Origin: Actinomycetota bacterium
GTDB taxonomy: Bacteria > Actinomycetota > UBA4738 > HRBIN12
NCBI GenBank assembly: GCA_005884925.1
Contig: VAYU01000064.1
Span: forward strand, 1 to 36,785
Reading direction: 5' to 3'
DNA length: 36,785 bases
Under the pieces are notes generated by a model, which saw nothing but the letters and a program-made list of their open reading frames with translations, was not told the origin of the DNA and ran no database searches. The position numbers and the translations under genes were made by a program. Each line of letters starts with the position of its first letter. The first letter of the stretch is position 1. Positions 16,968 through 24,794 of the stretch are shown here, piece after piece.

Positions 16968-17650
16968 CTCGCCCCGCTTCCCGCCAGGGCTCCGATGACC
17001 TCGGGGAGCTCGCGGAGATCGGCGACGGCGGCGTCAGCCTCCGCGAGCTGTTCGGCGGTCGGGAGGTCGGGAGCCTCACCGCGCAGCACCCAAACCGTGC
17101 GCAACCCGGCTGCCTTCGCCGGCCGGACGTCGTAATCGAGCCGGTCGCCCACCATCACCGCGCGGCCCGGCTCGACCCCGGCCGTGCGAACCGCATGGAA
17201 GAACAGCGCCGCGTCGGGCTTCTGCAAGCCCAGATCGTCGGACACCCCCCACACCTCGAAGAACGGCACGAGCCCGTCGCGTTCGAGCGCTGCGCGGACC
17301 TGGGTGAGCTGGTTCGCGATCACGCCCAGCCGGAACCCGGCGTCGCGGAGCGCCTCCAGGCTCTGCAGGACGTCGGCGTGCAGGGAGCTCGGCGGGTAGT
17401 GCCAATGGCGCGACGCGAGACGCTCGAGCCGATCGAGGTCGGCGTCTCCGCCGATGAACCGGTCGGCCAGGCGACGCCGGAACGATCCGTTCTGGGCGGC
17501 GCGACACGCCGCGTACTCCTGATCGAACTCCTCGTCGGCGAACCCCCCACCTGCCTCGCGGAGCGCGCGCCGCCACGCTTCGGCGTAGATGCGGTCGTCG
17601 TACAGGACCCCGCCGATGTCCAGGAACACGAAGTCGATCGAGCCCGGCAC
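16964..17650 (-). CDS. HAD-superfamily hydrolase
   Basis: The 228-residue protein is a phosphatase-type HAD. Motif I is FLDIGGVLY with the nucleophile D11; the usual second aspartate is glycine, as in the known DxG-type HAD proteins such as YihX. Motif II is VIANQ (near 115-119), motif III is the lysine in LQKPD (near 143), and motif IV is VGDRLDYD (near 167-174). The helical cap lies between residues 16 and 90. The substrate is probably a small phosphorylated metabolite but cannot be named. It overlaps ndh by four bases and follows the PHP gene by nine, so all three are probably co-transcribed. Confidence 0.88.
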   Translation of the reverse strand: MPGSIDFVFLDIGGVLYDDRIYAEAWRRALREAGGGFADEEFDQEYAACRAAQNGSFRRRLADRFIGGDADLDRLERLASRHWHYPPSSLHADVLQSLEALRDAGFRLGVIANQLTQVRAALERDGLVPFFEVWGVSDDLGLQKPDAALFFHAVRTAGVEPGRAVMVGDRLDYDVRPAKAAGLRTVWVLRGEAPDLPTAEQLAEADAAVADLRELPEVIGALAGSGAR

Positions 17651-17659
17651 CCGCCGAGC

Positions 17660-18490
17660 CTACGGGCCGGCGCGCCGGTGGAGCTCGGCCACCAGCTCCG
17701 ACGGGGTGGTCTCGCACCCCAGGCGGAAGTCGTACCGCGCGCCGTGACAGTCGGACGCGCCCGTCGGCACCAGACCCAGACGCTCGGCCATGCCGCGATA
17801 CCGGGCACGCTGGTCCTCGTCCTGATCGGGATGATCCACCTCGATGCCCGCCATCCCGCGCCCGGCCATCTCCTCGATCAGTGCGTCGGGGACCGAGTCG
17901 GCGCCCCGCCACATGCCGGGGTGTGCGAGCACGCATGCCCCGCCGGCATCGCGGATCATCGCGAGGGCATCGACGGGCGCGAGCGCGTGTTTCGGCACGT
18001 AGGCAGGGCCGTCGTCGGAGATGAAGGAGTCGAAGGCCTCCCGCTCGGTGGCGACGATCCCGCTCTCGACCATCGCCTGGGCGATGTGCGGACGCGCGAT
18101 CAGATCGTCGCCCGCGATCCGCCGGACCCGTTCGAAGGAGATGTCGCAGCCGAGGGACCGGAGCTTCTCGACGATCATCTCGCCTCGACGGAAGCGAGTG
18201 TCGTGCAGACGGCGGAGCTCGGCGCGGAGCCCTTCATGGGCTGGATCCACCCAGTAGCCGAGCACGTGGAGCGAAGCTCCGTCGTGCTCGGCCGAGAGCT
18301 CTACGCCGGTGACGATCCGAAGATCCGTGTCCGATGCCGCGGCGAGTGCCTCTCCCCAGCCGTCCACGGTGTCGTGATCCGTGACGGCGATCCCCTCCAA
18401 GCCGCGTTCGCGCGCGAGGACGACGTTCTCCGCCGGCGTCGCGGTGCCGTCGGAGAACGTCGAGTGGGTGTGGAGGTCGTACCCCGGCAT
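17660..18490 (-). CDS. PHP-domain phosphoesterase (RNase AM / TrpH-like)
   Basis: PHP phosphoesterases of this type use three metals; the E. coli relative YciV/RNase AM trims RNA 5' ends and hydrolyses 3',5'-nucleoside bisphosphates. The 276 residues from the ATG at 18490 hold the four metal motifs: YDLHTHSTFSDG (H7, H9, D14), TDHD (38-40), E64 with H75, and later ARPH, LAHPG and SDCHG. The length matches the family. A TTG six codons earlier (18508) is the alternative start; neither has a clear ribosome site. It lies 34 bases after the hydroxy-acid oxidase gene. Confidence 0.88.
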   Translation of the reverse strand: MPGYDLHTHSTFSDGTATPAENVVLARERGLEGIAVTDHDTVDGWGEALAAASDTDLRIVTGVELSAEHDGASLHVLGYWVDPAHEGLRAELRRLHDTRFRRGEMIVEKLRSLGCDISFERVRRIAGDDLIARPHIAQAMVESGIVATEREAFDSFISDDGPAYVPKHALAPVDALAMIRDAGGACVLAHPGMWRGADSVPDALIEEMAGRGMAGIEVDHPDQDEDQRARYRGMAERLGLVPTGASDCHGARYDFRLGCETTPSELVAELHRRAGP

Positions 18491-18524
18491 GGCCGGCAAG
18501 GGTGTCAAACGAGGACGTCGACCG

Positions 18525-19556
18525 TCATCCGACAGGCGCGGGGGACACGTGCCCGCGGGTGATATCCGCGACGGTGGGGCACCCGCAGAGGGTCATCGCG
18601 TTCTCGAGCTCCTCGCGAAGGATCCGGAGGACGTCGACGACCCCCTCCTCGCCGCCCGCCGCGAGCCCCCAAGCCGCCGGTCGTCCGATCATGACCGCAG
18701 ACGCGCCGAGCGCGAGCGCCTTCACGATGTCCGTCCCGCGCCGAACGCCGCCGTCGAGAAGGACGGGGATGTGGCCGCCGACCGTGTCGATCACCTCCGG
18801 AAGCACGTCGAGCGACGCGGGGCTCGTGTCCAGCTGCCTGCCGCCGTGGTTCGACACCACGATCCCGTCGGCGCCGGCCCCCACCGCCAGCTCGGCGTCT
18901 TCCGCGGTCAAGATCCCCTTGAGCAGCACGGGCAGCCCGGGCGCCTGCTCTCGGATCCACGCGAGATCGTCCCAACTGATCGACGGGTCGTACGCGAGCT
19001 CCTCGGTCGTGAGCGAGATCGGCGGCTGGTACCCGATCCGGGTCTCGCGGTGCCGGAGACCGTACGCGGTCAGGTCGATCGTCCACACGACGGCGGTGTA
19101 CCCAGCCGAAGAAACCCGACGAAGCATCTCGGCCGTGAAGCCGCGATCCGCGAACACGTAGAGCTGCCACCACTTGGGTGACGTCGATGCCGCCGCGATG
19201 TCCTCGAGGATCGCCTCGGCGGTCGTCGACGCGCAGAAGACCGTCCCCGCCCGAGCGGCCGCTCGCGCGGTCGCGAGCTCGCCGTCAGGGTGGGCCGTCC
19301 GCTGGTAAGCCCACGGTGCGATCAGCACCGGGAGCGCGAGCGGGCACCCGAAGAGCTCGGTCGACGGGTCGGCTGCCGCCACGCCGCGGAGGAACCTCGG
19401 ACGGAGCGCCCACCGATCGAACGCGCGCCGGTTCCACGCGAGCGTGCGCTCATCGCCCGCGCCGCCCGCCACGAACTCGGAGGATGCCGGCGGCAGGACC
19501 TCGCGCGCGAGCGCCTCGTAGTCGTCGACGGTGACGAAGCGCGCGGGGTCCGGCAT
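18525..19556 (-). CDS. FMN-dependent alpha-hydroxy-acid oxidase/dehydrogenase
   Basis: This family oxidises L-lactate, glycolate, mandelate and similar acids to 2-oxo acids. The 343-residue chain has the FMN barrel with PVLIAPWAYQRTAHPDGE, the FMN lysine K213 in LLKGILTAEDA, the catalytic H237 and R240 in SNHGGRQLD, and the phosphate-binding segment LLDGGVRRGTDIVKALALGA. There is no membrane-binding insertion, which favours a soluble oxidase over a membrane lactate dehydrogenase. Specificity cannot be read from the sequence. It lies among genes of the dhaL1 operon, 12 bases after the EamA transporter, so a role in small-acid use next to the three-carbon cluster is plausible. Confidence 0.9.
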   Translation of the reverse strand: MPDPARFVTVDDYEALAREVLPPASSEFVAGGAGDERTLAWNRRAFDRWALRPRFLRGVAAADPSTELFGCPLALPVLIAPWAYQRTAHPDGELATARAAARAGTVFCASTTAEAILEDIAAASTSPKWWQLYVFADRGFTAEMLRRVSSAGYTAVVWTIDLTAYGLRHRETRIGYQPPISLTTEELAYDPSISWDDLAWIREQAPGLPVLLKGILTAEDAELAVGAGADGIVVSNHGGRQLDTSPASLDVLPEVIDTVGGHIPVLLDGGVRRGTDIVKALALGASAVMIGRPAAWGLAAGGEEGVVDVLRILREELENAMTLCGCPTVADITRGHVSPAPVG

Positions 19557-19568
19557 GGGTGCGCGAGG

Positions 19569-20453
19569 CTACTCGACCGCCACGACGTCGGCCGCCCGCG
19601 TCTCCGCCGCGATCGCGACGTAGACCCCGGCAAGGACGATCGCGCCACCAACGACGGTCGAGGGGCCGGGAGCCTCGCCGAGGATCATCCACGCGAGGAT
19701 CGTCGCTCCGACCGGCTCCGCGAGCAGCGCGACGGCGATGACCGAGGCGCGCACGTGCCCGAGCAGGTAGTTGAACGTCGTGTGACCCAGGAACTGCGGG
19801 CCCGCGGTGATGAGCGCGAACATCAGCCACGTCTTCGCTGGATACCCCACGAAGGCCGTCCGGCTCGCCACCATGACGGCGGCCAGTGCGACCGCCGAGG
19901 TCGCGTAGACGATGCTCGAGTAGGTGACCAACGAGAGCTCCTGCCGGAGGCTCCGCCCAAGCAAGACGTAGATCGCGGCGAACACGGCACCCGCGAGCGC
20001 AAGGAGGTCCCCGAGCAGCGCTCGGGAGCCTCCGTGGAACCCTCCGCCCGCGATCACCAGCGTTCCGGCGAGCGCGATCGCCATCCCGGCGAGCGCGCGA
20101 CGCGCCGGCCGCTCGCCGATGAACCGGCCGAACGCAGCGACCCAGAGCGGCAGCGTCTGGACGAGGACGGCGCTCGCTGCGACGGTCGTGAACGACAGCG
20201 ACGAGATCCAGGTCGCGAAATGCGCCGACAGCACGACGCCCGACGCGAGCGCGAGCCGCCATTGGCGTTTCGAGAGGCGCCGGTACTCCCCGCGGTGCCG
20301 GGCCAGCCCGAGCGGTATGAGCACGACCGAGGCCAGGGCGCATCGGTAGAACGCGATCGTCATCGACGGGGCGTCGGACTCGCGAACCAACACGGCCGAG
20401 AACGACACCGCGGTGACGCCGACGATGAGCAGTGTGACGGAGCGCCGCTCCAT
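19569..20453 (-). CDS. EamA/DMT-superfamily transporter
   Basis: The 294 residues form ten membrane helices in two repeats of five, the EamA layout. The first repeat spans about 6-137 and the second about 146-285, each ending in a conserved LAG.. segment (ALAGTLVIAGGG; VLAGVYVAIAA). Such exporters carry amino acids, nucleosides or other metabolites. The substrate is unknown. The start codon is four bases after the iclR stop, so it belongs to the dhaL1-iclR transcription unit. Confidence 0.92.
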   Translation of the reverse strand: MERRSVTLLIVGVTAVSFSAVLVRESDAPSMTIAFYRCALASVVLIPLGLARHRGEYRRLSKRQWRLALASGVVLSAHFATWISSLSFTTVAASAVLVQTLPLWVAAFGRFIGERPARRALAGMAIALAGTLVIAGGGFHGGSRALLGDLLALAGAVFAAIYVLLGRSLRQELSLVTYSSIVYATSAVALAAVMVASRTAFVGYPAKTWLMFALITAGPQFLGHTTFNYLLGHVRASVIAVALLAEPVGATILAWMILGEAPGPSTVVGGAIVLAGVYVAIAAETRAADVVAVE

Positions 20454-20457
20454 GGAG

Positions 20458-21282
20458 CTAGCCGCCTACGCTCGCCCGTGGAGCTGGATGACCGACCGAC
20501 CCGGGGCGCCCCCGTCGCGCGCCCATCTCCCAGGAGAGCCGTCGGGCGGTGTCGGTCAACGCGATGACGAGCTCGGCCGGCGGGCCGCCGGGAAGGAGCC
20601 GTTCGACGGGACCCACGACACCGATCGCTCCGACCGGGTGCCCGCGATGGTCGAAGACCGCGGCGGCGACCTCGCCCTCGCCGATGACCGCCTCATGCGC
20701 TTCGGTGGCGAACCCGGCCGCCGCAACGTCCTCCAGGGCAAGCGCCAGGGCGTGCGGGTCGACGATGGTCCTTCCGGTGAGCCGTTGGAGCGGGCCCGAT
20801 ACCAGTGTTCGCCGGCGGTCCGAGGGCAGGAACGCGGCATGGACCTTCCCGAGCGCGGACGCATGCCAGGGAACGGTCGCCCCGACCTCGAGGATCTGCA
20901 CGGAATCGTCCGGGCGGAACACGTGATGGACCACCAACACGCTGCGCCCGTAGAGCACCCCCACACGCACGGCCTCGCCGACCCGCTCCGCCAACGTGTC
21001 CGCCCAAACGAGCGACCGTCCCCGCAGCTCGTGATGGTCCAAGAACGCGTTGCCGAGCTGGAGCAGCTCGGGGCCGAGCCGGTACTTCCCCGTCTCCGGA
21101 TCCTGCTCCACGAGGTCCTGCCGCTCGAGGGTACGCAGCAACCCGTGGACGGTCGTCTTGGCGAGGCCGAGGCGCTCGGCGAGCTCGCTGACCCCGAGCC
21201 GGGGCGAGCCCGCGGCCAGCGCTTTCAGGATCCGTGCCGCTCGATCGACCGACTGGATCGTGGGATCTCGACCCTCGCCCAT
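20458..21282 (-). CDS. IclR-family transcriptional regulator, candidate regulator of the glycerol/DHA genes
   Basis: The 274-residue protein has an N-terminal winged helix (about 8-70), with LGVSELAERLGLAKTTVHGL as the DNA-binding helices, and an IclR effector domain (about 78-250) containing VHHVFRPDD, PWHASALGKV and the GAIGVVGP strand. IclR dimers bind short palindromes and respond to small metabolites; family members control glycerol, acetate and aromatic pathways. The ATG at 21282 is chosen; a TTG two codons earlier is possible. It follows dhaL1 by 12 bases and lies next to the divergent glycerol operon, whose control is the natural inference. The last 20 residues are a disordered tail. 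Confidence 0.92.
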   Translation of the reverse strand: MGEGRDPTIQSVDRAARILKALAAGSPRLGVSELAERLGLAKTTVHGLLRTLERQDLVEQDPETGKYRLGPELLQLGNAFLDHHELRGRSLVWADTLAERVGEAVRVGVLYGRSVLVVHHVFRPDDSVQILEVGATVPWHASALGKVHAAFLPSDRRRTLVSGPLQRLTGRTIVDPHALALALEDVAAAGFATEAHEAVIGEGEVAAAVFDHRGHPVGAIGVVGPVERLLPGGPPAELVIALTDTARRLSWEMGARRGRPGSVGHPAPRASVGG

Positions 21283-21294
21283 GGTCAACGATCG

Positions 21295-21984
21295 TCAGCC
21301 ATCCGGCGGAGCGTCCGCTGCCGCACGCTCCAGCGCACCGAACAGGAGAGACGTCGAAGCCGCCCCGGGATCTTGGTGCCCCACGCTTCGGGCGCCGAGG
21401 TACGAGGCCCGTCCCTTCCGGGCCTCCATCGGCGTGGTTGCGGCCGCGCCTCCCTCGGCCGCGATCCGCGCGGCGTGGAGGGCCGCAGCCGCACCGGCCG
21501 ACCGGGCATCGCGAAGCGCCTGGAGCGCCGGCATCCATGCGTCGACGATCGTCTTATCGCCTTCCTCTGCAGCACCGAGCTTGACGATGCCTGCCAACGC
21601 GGCGTCGAGGGCTCCCGTGAGCTCGGGCAGCCCGAAGGTCGATGCCGTCCCGAGCGAGCGGCCCGCCTCCCGAAGGGCCGATCCGTACAGAGGGCCCGCT
21701 GCTCCGCCGACCCGAAGCACCAGCGTCGCACCGGCTTGAACGAGGAGCTCGCCTGGAGACAGACCGTCCGCGGCAGCGACGACCGATGCGACCGCCGCGA
21801 ACCCCCGGTCCATGTTGACCCCGTGATCGGCGTCGCCGATGGCCGCGTCGAGCTGCGTGAGGAAGTCCCGGTGAGCGGCGATCTCGGCAGCGGAGCCCTG
21901 GAGCCAGCGCGCCACGAATGCCGCGTCGAACGGAGGCGGAGCTCCGCGGCGCCCGCGTCGGCCGGCACTCACCCCGGTGGTCAC
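21295..21984 (-). CDS. dhaL: DhaL-like dihydroxyacetone kinase nucleotide subunit (first copy)
   Basis: DhaL holds ADP/ATP and phosphorylates dihydroxyacetone bound to DhaK. This copy keeps the Mg-ADP aspartates D46, D51 and D53 in LDAAIGDADHG, NMDRG, the loop GGAAGPLYG, GDKTIVDAW and the C-terminal ARKGRASYLG...GHQDPGA signature, so it looks functional. I chose the GTG at 21984, which follows GAAGG; in-frame TTG and GTG codons on either side are possible, and a basic 18-residue leader precedes the domain. A second dhaL is in the divergent operon. This copy is 12 bases from iclR. In E. coli DhaL is also a co-activator of the regulator DhaR, so a regulatory role for this copy is a reasonable hypothesis. 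Confidence 0.87.
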   Translation of the reverse strand: MTTGVSAGRRGRRGAPPPFDAAFVARWLQGSAAEIAAHRDFLTQLDAAIGDADHGVNMDRGFAAVASVVAAADGLSPGELLVQAGATLVLRVGGAAGPLYGSALREAGRSLGTASTFGLPELTGALDAALAGIVKLGAAEEGDKTIVDAWMPALQALRDARSAGAAAALHAARIAAEGGAAATTPMEARKGRASYLGARSVGHQDPGAASTSLLFGALERAAADAPPDG

Positions 21985-22051
21985 CGCGGCCACCTTCGCG
22001 ACCTGCGCGACCTGTGTCAAACCTGCATACAGCGGTGCACACCGGGAACGC

Positions 22052-22074
22052 GATGTCCGGCGATGCCGAACATC
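22052..22074. promoter_or_regulatory. imperfect 23-bp palindrome in the dhaL1/glpF divergent region
   Basis: Half-sites 22052-22061 (GATGTCCGGC) and 22065-22074 (GCCGAACATC) match as inverted repeats at nine of ten positions, with a 3-base spacer. It is the clearest dyad in the 219-base space between dhaL1 and glpF and could be the operator of the adjacent IclR protein. No unambiguous promoter could be placed here. Confidence 0.4.
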
Positions 22075-22203
22075 TTTCGGGTTCATCGCATCTTGGGTCG
22101 CCATCCGCCCGTTGCTGTTCGGCATGGCGAGCGGTCCCATTGCGCCGCAGGGATCGGTCCCGTCGGGGCCACCGCGTGAGACCAGAAGGGGGTGGTCGGC
22201 AAC

Positions 22204-22998
22204 ATGGCAGTTCCGAATCCGTACCTGGGCGAGGTCGTCGGCACGGCGACGCTGATCGTGTTCGGAGATGGCGTCGTTGCGGGCGTCCTGTTGAACAAGT
22301 CGAAGGCCCAGAACTCCGGGTGGATCGTGATCACCTGGGCGTGGGCGTTGGGGGTGTTCCTCGGCATCATCACGAGCCTCGCGGTCGTCGGCGGGCAGGC
22401 GCACCTGAACCCGGCGGTCACGATCGGCCTGTGGGCCGCGGGCTTCTTGAAAGACTGGACGACGACGCAGATCCTGCTCACGATCGTCTTCGAGTTCGTC
22501 GGCGCGATGATCGGGGCGCTCATCGTGTGGCTCTCGTACTTGCCGCACTGGCCCGAAACGGAGGATACCGGTCTTAAGCTCGCGGTCTTCTGCACGGGAC
22601 CTGCGATCCGCAACACCGGTGCCAACCTCATCACCGAGATCGTCGGCACCTTCATGCTGGTCTTCGGCGTCGTCGCGATCGCCATCAAGTTCTCGGGCGG
22701 CCTGTTGATCAACGTCGCAGGCATGACCGGGACCATGACGGTCGGCGGCGTCCTCGCGACGGGAGCCCTGCCGGTAGCCCTCCTCGTCCTCGTGATCGGG
22801 TTGGCACTGGGCGGCCCGACGGGGTACGCGATCAACCCGGCACGCGACCTCGGCCCCCGGATCATGCACTTCGTGCTCCCGATCGCGGGCAAGGGCGGCT
22901 CGGACTGGGCCTACTCATGGATCCCCGTCGTCGGGCCGGTCCTGGGCGGCATCGCGGGCGCGCTCGCGGCCAGATGGCTCTTCGATCTCCATCCGTAG
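22204..22998 (+). CDS. glpF: aquaglyceroporin / glycerol facilitator
   Basis: GlpF lets glycerol cross the membrane by facilitated diffusion. The 264 residues have six membrane helices and two half-helices with NPA boxes: LNPAV (68-72) and INPARD (210-215). The aspartate after the second box (D215) is the mark of glycerol-conducting members rather than strict water channels, and the pore arginine R214 is present. The ATG at 22204 is chosen over a GTG four codons earlier, because the purine run AAGGGGGTGG lies upstream at workable distance. It is the first gene of the rightward operon, as expected for glycerol uptake. The stop codon lies in the first unit of a 12-bp tandem repeat. Confidence 0.92.
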   Translation: MAVPNPYLGEVVGTATLIVFGDGVVAGVLLNKSKAQNSGWIVITWAWALGVFLGIITSLAVVGGQAHLNPAVTIGLWAAGFLKDWTTTQILLTIVFEFVGAMIGALIVWLSYLPHWPETEDTGLKLAVFCTGPAIRNTGANLITEIVGTFMLVFGVVAIAIKFSGGLLINVAGMTGTMTVGGVLATGALPVALLVLVIGLALGGPTGYAINPARDLGPRIMHFVLPIAGKGGSDWAYSWIPVVGPVLGGIAGALAARWLFDLHP

Positions 22999-23028
22999 CT
23001 CTGGCCGTAGCTCCGGCCGTAGCTCTGG
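22993..23028 (+). repeat. three tandem copies of a 12-bp unit at the glpF stop
   Basis: The unit CCGTAGCTCYGG occurs three times without spacing (22993-23004, 23005-23016, 23017-23028); only the Y position varies. Because 12 is a multiple of three, the TAG stop of glpF is repeated in frame at 22996, 23008 and 23020. A short dyad GCTCTG/CAGAGC (23022-23027 with 23036-23041) follows. The copies fill most of the 79-base gap before dhaK. Confidence 0.85.
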
Positions 23029-23077
23029 CATGCGGCAGAGCAGAAGGAGTTGCCGAGAGAAAGGGTGAGACCCACTG

Positions 23078-24079
23078 ATGAAGAAGCTGATCAACGATCC
23101 GGAGAACGTGGTCCGCGAGGAACTGAGCGGGATCGCGCGGGCGCACGGCGATCTGGTCGAGGTCCATATCGACCCCCACTACATCGTCCGCACGGACGCA
23201 CCCGTCCAGGGCAAGGTCGCCCTGGTATCGGGGGGCGGCTCGGGACACGAGCCGATGCACGGCGGGTTCGTCGGGATGGGCATGCTCGACGCCGCGTGCC
23301 CCGGTGAGGTGTTCACCTCGCCCACACCCGATCAGATGGAGGCCGCGACCAAGGCGGTCGATGGCGGTGCCGGCGTCGTGCACATCGTCAAGAACTACAC
23401 GGGCGACGTCATGAACTTCGAGATGGCGGCCGAGCTCTGCCGCTCCGAGGGCACCGAGGTCGAGTCCGTGCTCGTCGACGACGACGTGGCCGTCCAGGAC
23501 TCGCTGTACACGGCGGGTCGTCGTGGGGTCGGGGCGACGGTGTTGATGGAGAAGATCGCCGGCGCCGCGGCCGAGCAACGACGCCCGCTGAAGGAAGTCG
23601 TCGACGTCTGCCGGAAGGTGAACGACAACGCGCGGTCGATGGGGATGGCCCTGACTTCGTGCACCGTCCCCGCAGCCGGGAAGCCGACGTTCGAGCTCGG
23701 CGAGGACGAGATGGAGATCGGGATCGGCATCCACGGTGAGCCCGGCCGCGAGCGGCGGAAGGTCGCTCCGGTCCACGACATCGTCGAGATGATGGCGACG
23801 CCGATCGTGGACGACCTTCCGTTCAAGAGCGGCGACCAGGTCCTCGCCTTCGTGAACGGGATGGGGGGCACGCCGCTGATCGAGCTCTACATCGTCTTCC
23901 ACGAGCTGGCGTCGCTCCTCGACGGGCGTGGCATCGGGATCGGCCGCAACCTGATCGGCCCGTACATCACCTCGCTCGAGATGCAGGGCTGTTCGATCAC
24001 GCTCCTGAAGCTCGACGACGAGCTGACGGGACTATGGGATGCACCGGTGAAGACGCCGGGACTACGCTGGGGGGTGTGA
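23078..24079 (+). CDS. dhaK: dihydroxyacetone kinase substrate-binding subunit DhaK
   Basis: DhaK binds dihydroxyacetone covalently through a histidine and presents it to DhaL. The 333-residue protein has the first-domain motif GGGSGHEP (52-59), D110 in KNYTGD and the hemiaminal histidine H219 in GIGIHGEPG. The C-terminal part includes [14 protein letters not shown]. It lacks the DhaL-like domain of ATP-dependent single-chain kinases, so it belongs to the PTS-type or split system. dhaL2 follows directly, and a DhaM-containing protein lies in the same operon. The ATG at 23078 has a weak upstream purine run (GAAAGGGTGAG). Confidence 0.96.
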   Translation: MKKLINDPENVVREELSGIARAHGDLVEVHIDPHYIVRTDAPVQGKVALVSGGGSGHEPMHGGFVGMGMLDAACPGEVFTSPTPDQMEAATKAVDGGAGVVHIVKNYTGDVMNFEMAAELCRSEGTEVESVLVDDDVAVQDSLYTAGRRGVGATVLMEKIAGAAAEQRRPLKEVVDVCRKVNDNARSMGMALTSCTVPAAGKPTFELGEDEMEIGIGIHGEPGRERRKVAPVHDIVEMMATPIVDDLPFKSGDQVLAFVNGMGGTPLIELYIVFHELASLLDGRGIGIGRNLIGPYITSLEMQGCSITLLKLDDELTGLWDAPVKTPGLRWGV

Positions 24080-24088
24080 ACGGGGGAG

Positions 24089-24126
24089 GGGAAGGAGGCG
24101 GCGACCGCGGTCGATGCCTCCTTCCC
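24089..24126 (+). promoter_or_regulatory. intercistronic stem-loop between dhaK and dhaL2
   Basis: Arms 24089-24099 and 24116-24126 pair perfectly over 11 bp. Between them 24102-24113 (CGACCGCGGTCG) is itself a perfect palindrome that would extend the structure. It ends five bases before the dhaL2 ribosome site (GGAGG, 24131-24135). It may tune the DhaK:DhaL ratio by mRNA processing, attenuation or altered ribosome access. Confidence 0.6.
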
Positions 24127-24140
24127 AACTGGAGGTGGTC

Positions 24141-24782
24141 GTGACCGTCACGCACGATGACGTGGTGCGCTGGATCCGGGCGTTCGCGGATGTGATCGCG
24201 AAGAACAAGGACTCCCTGACGGATCTCGACTCGGCGATCGGCGACGCCGACCACGGCATCAACATGAACCGAGGGATGACCGCGGTCCTCGCGAAGCTCG
24301 ATGGAGACGGGTCGGCCGACATCGGCGCGCTCCTCAAGACCGTCGGCATGACGCTGGTCTCGAGCGTCGGCGGAGCCGGCGGTCCACTGTACGGGACGCT
24401 CTTCCTCCGCCTCGGCGCCGCGGCCGCCGGCAAGGAGGAGCTCACCGATCAGGATTGGGTGGCGATGGTGACCGCTGGTGTCGAGGGGGTGCAGTCGCGC
24501 GGCAAGGCGGAGCCGAACGACAAGACCATGGTGGATGCCCTCATCCCGGCCCGGGACGCCCTGGCGGCCGCCGTGAGCGCGGGAGAGCCCTTCGGCGACG
24601 CGCTGCGGGCATCGGCCGCCGCGGCGGAAGAGGGGATGAAGGCGACGATCCCGCTCGTTGCGCGCAAGGGCCGCGCGAGCTATCTCGGCGAAAGGAGCGC
24701 CGGCCATCAGGACCCTGGGGCCACCTCGTCGTGGCTCCTGATGAGAACGGCAGCGGAGACCCTAGGCGATCACGAGGATTGA
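24141..24782 (+). CDS. dhaL: dihydroxyacetone kinase ADP-binding subunit DhaL (second copy)
   Basis: From the GTG at 24141 the protein has 213 residues, and the Mg-ADP aspartates fall at D30, D35 and D37, the same numbers as in E. coli DhaL. That, and GGAGG five bases upstream, settles the start against an earlier ATG at 24114, which lies in the hairpin. Other family segments are NMNRG, SVGGAGGPLYG, NDKTMVDAL and ARKGRASYLG followed by GHQDPGATS. It should form the working kinase with DhaK from the preceding gene, taking phosphate from the DhaM domain of the fusion protein downstream. glpK follows 12 bases later. Confidence 0.94.
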   Translation: MTVTHDDVVRWIRAFADVIAKNKDSLTDLDSAIGDADHGINMNRGMTAVLAKLDGDGSADIGALLKTVGMTLVSSVGGAGGPLYGTLFLRLGAAAAGKEELTDQDWVAMVTAGVEGVQSRGKAEPNDKTMVDALIPARDALAAAVSAGEPFGDALRASAAAAEEGMKATIPLVARKGRASYLGERSAGHQDPGATSSWLLMRTAAETLGDHED

Positions 24783-24794
24783 AGGGAGGAAGCG

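Noticed and set aside
16964-17650. HAD protein considered inactive because motif I has DxG instead of DxD
   Set aside because: DxG forms are known in working HAD phosphatases such as YihX, and the other motifs are intact.
21984-22869. Upstream extension of dhaL1 to a 524-residue protein
   Set aside because: The added part is antisense to glpF and has no domain. The DhaL domain and a GAAGG-preceded GTG at 21984 define the real gene.
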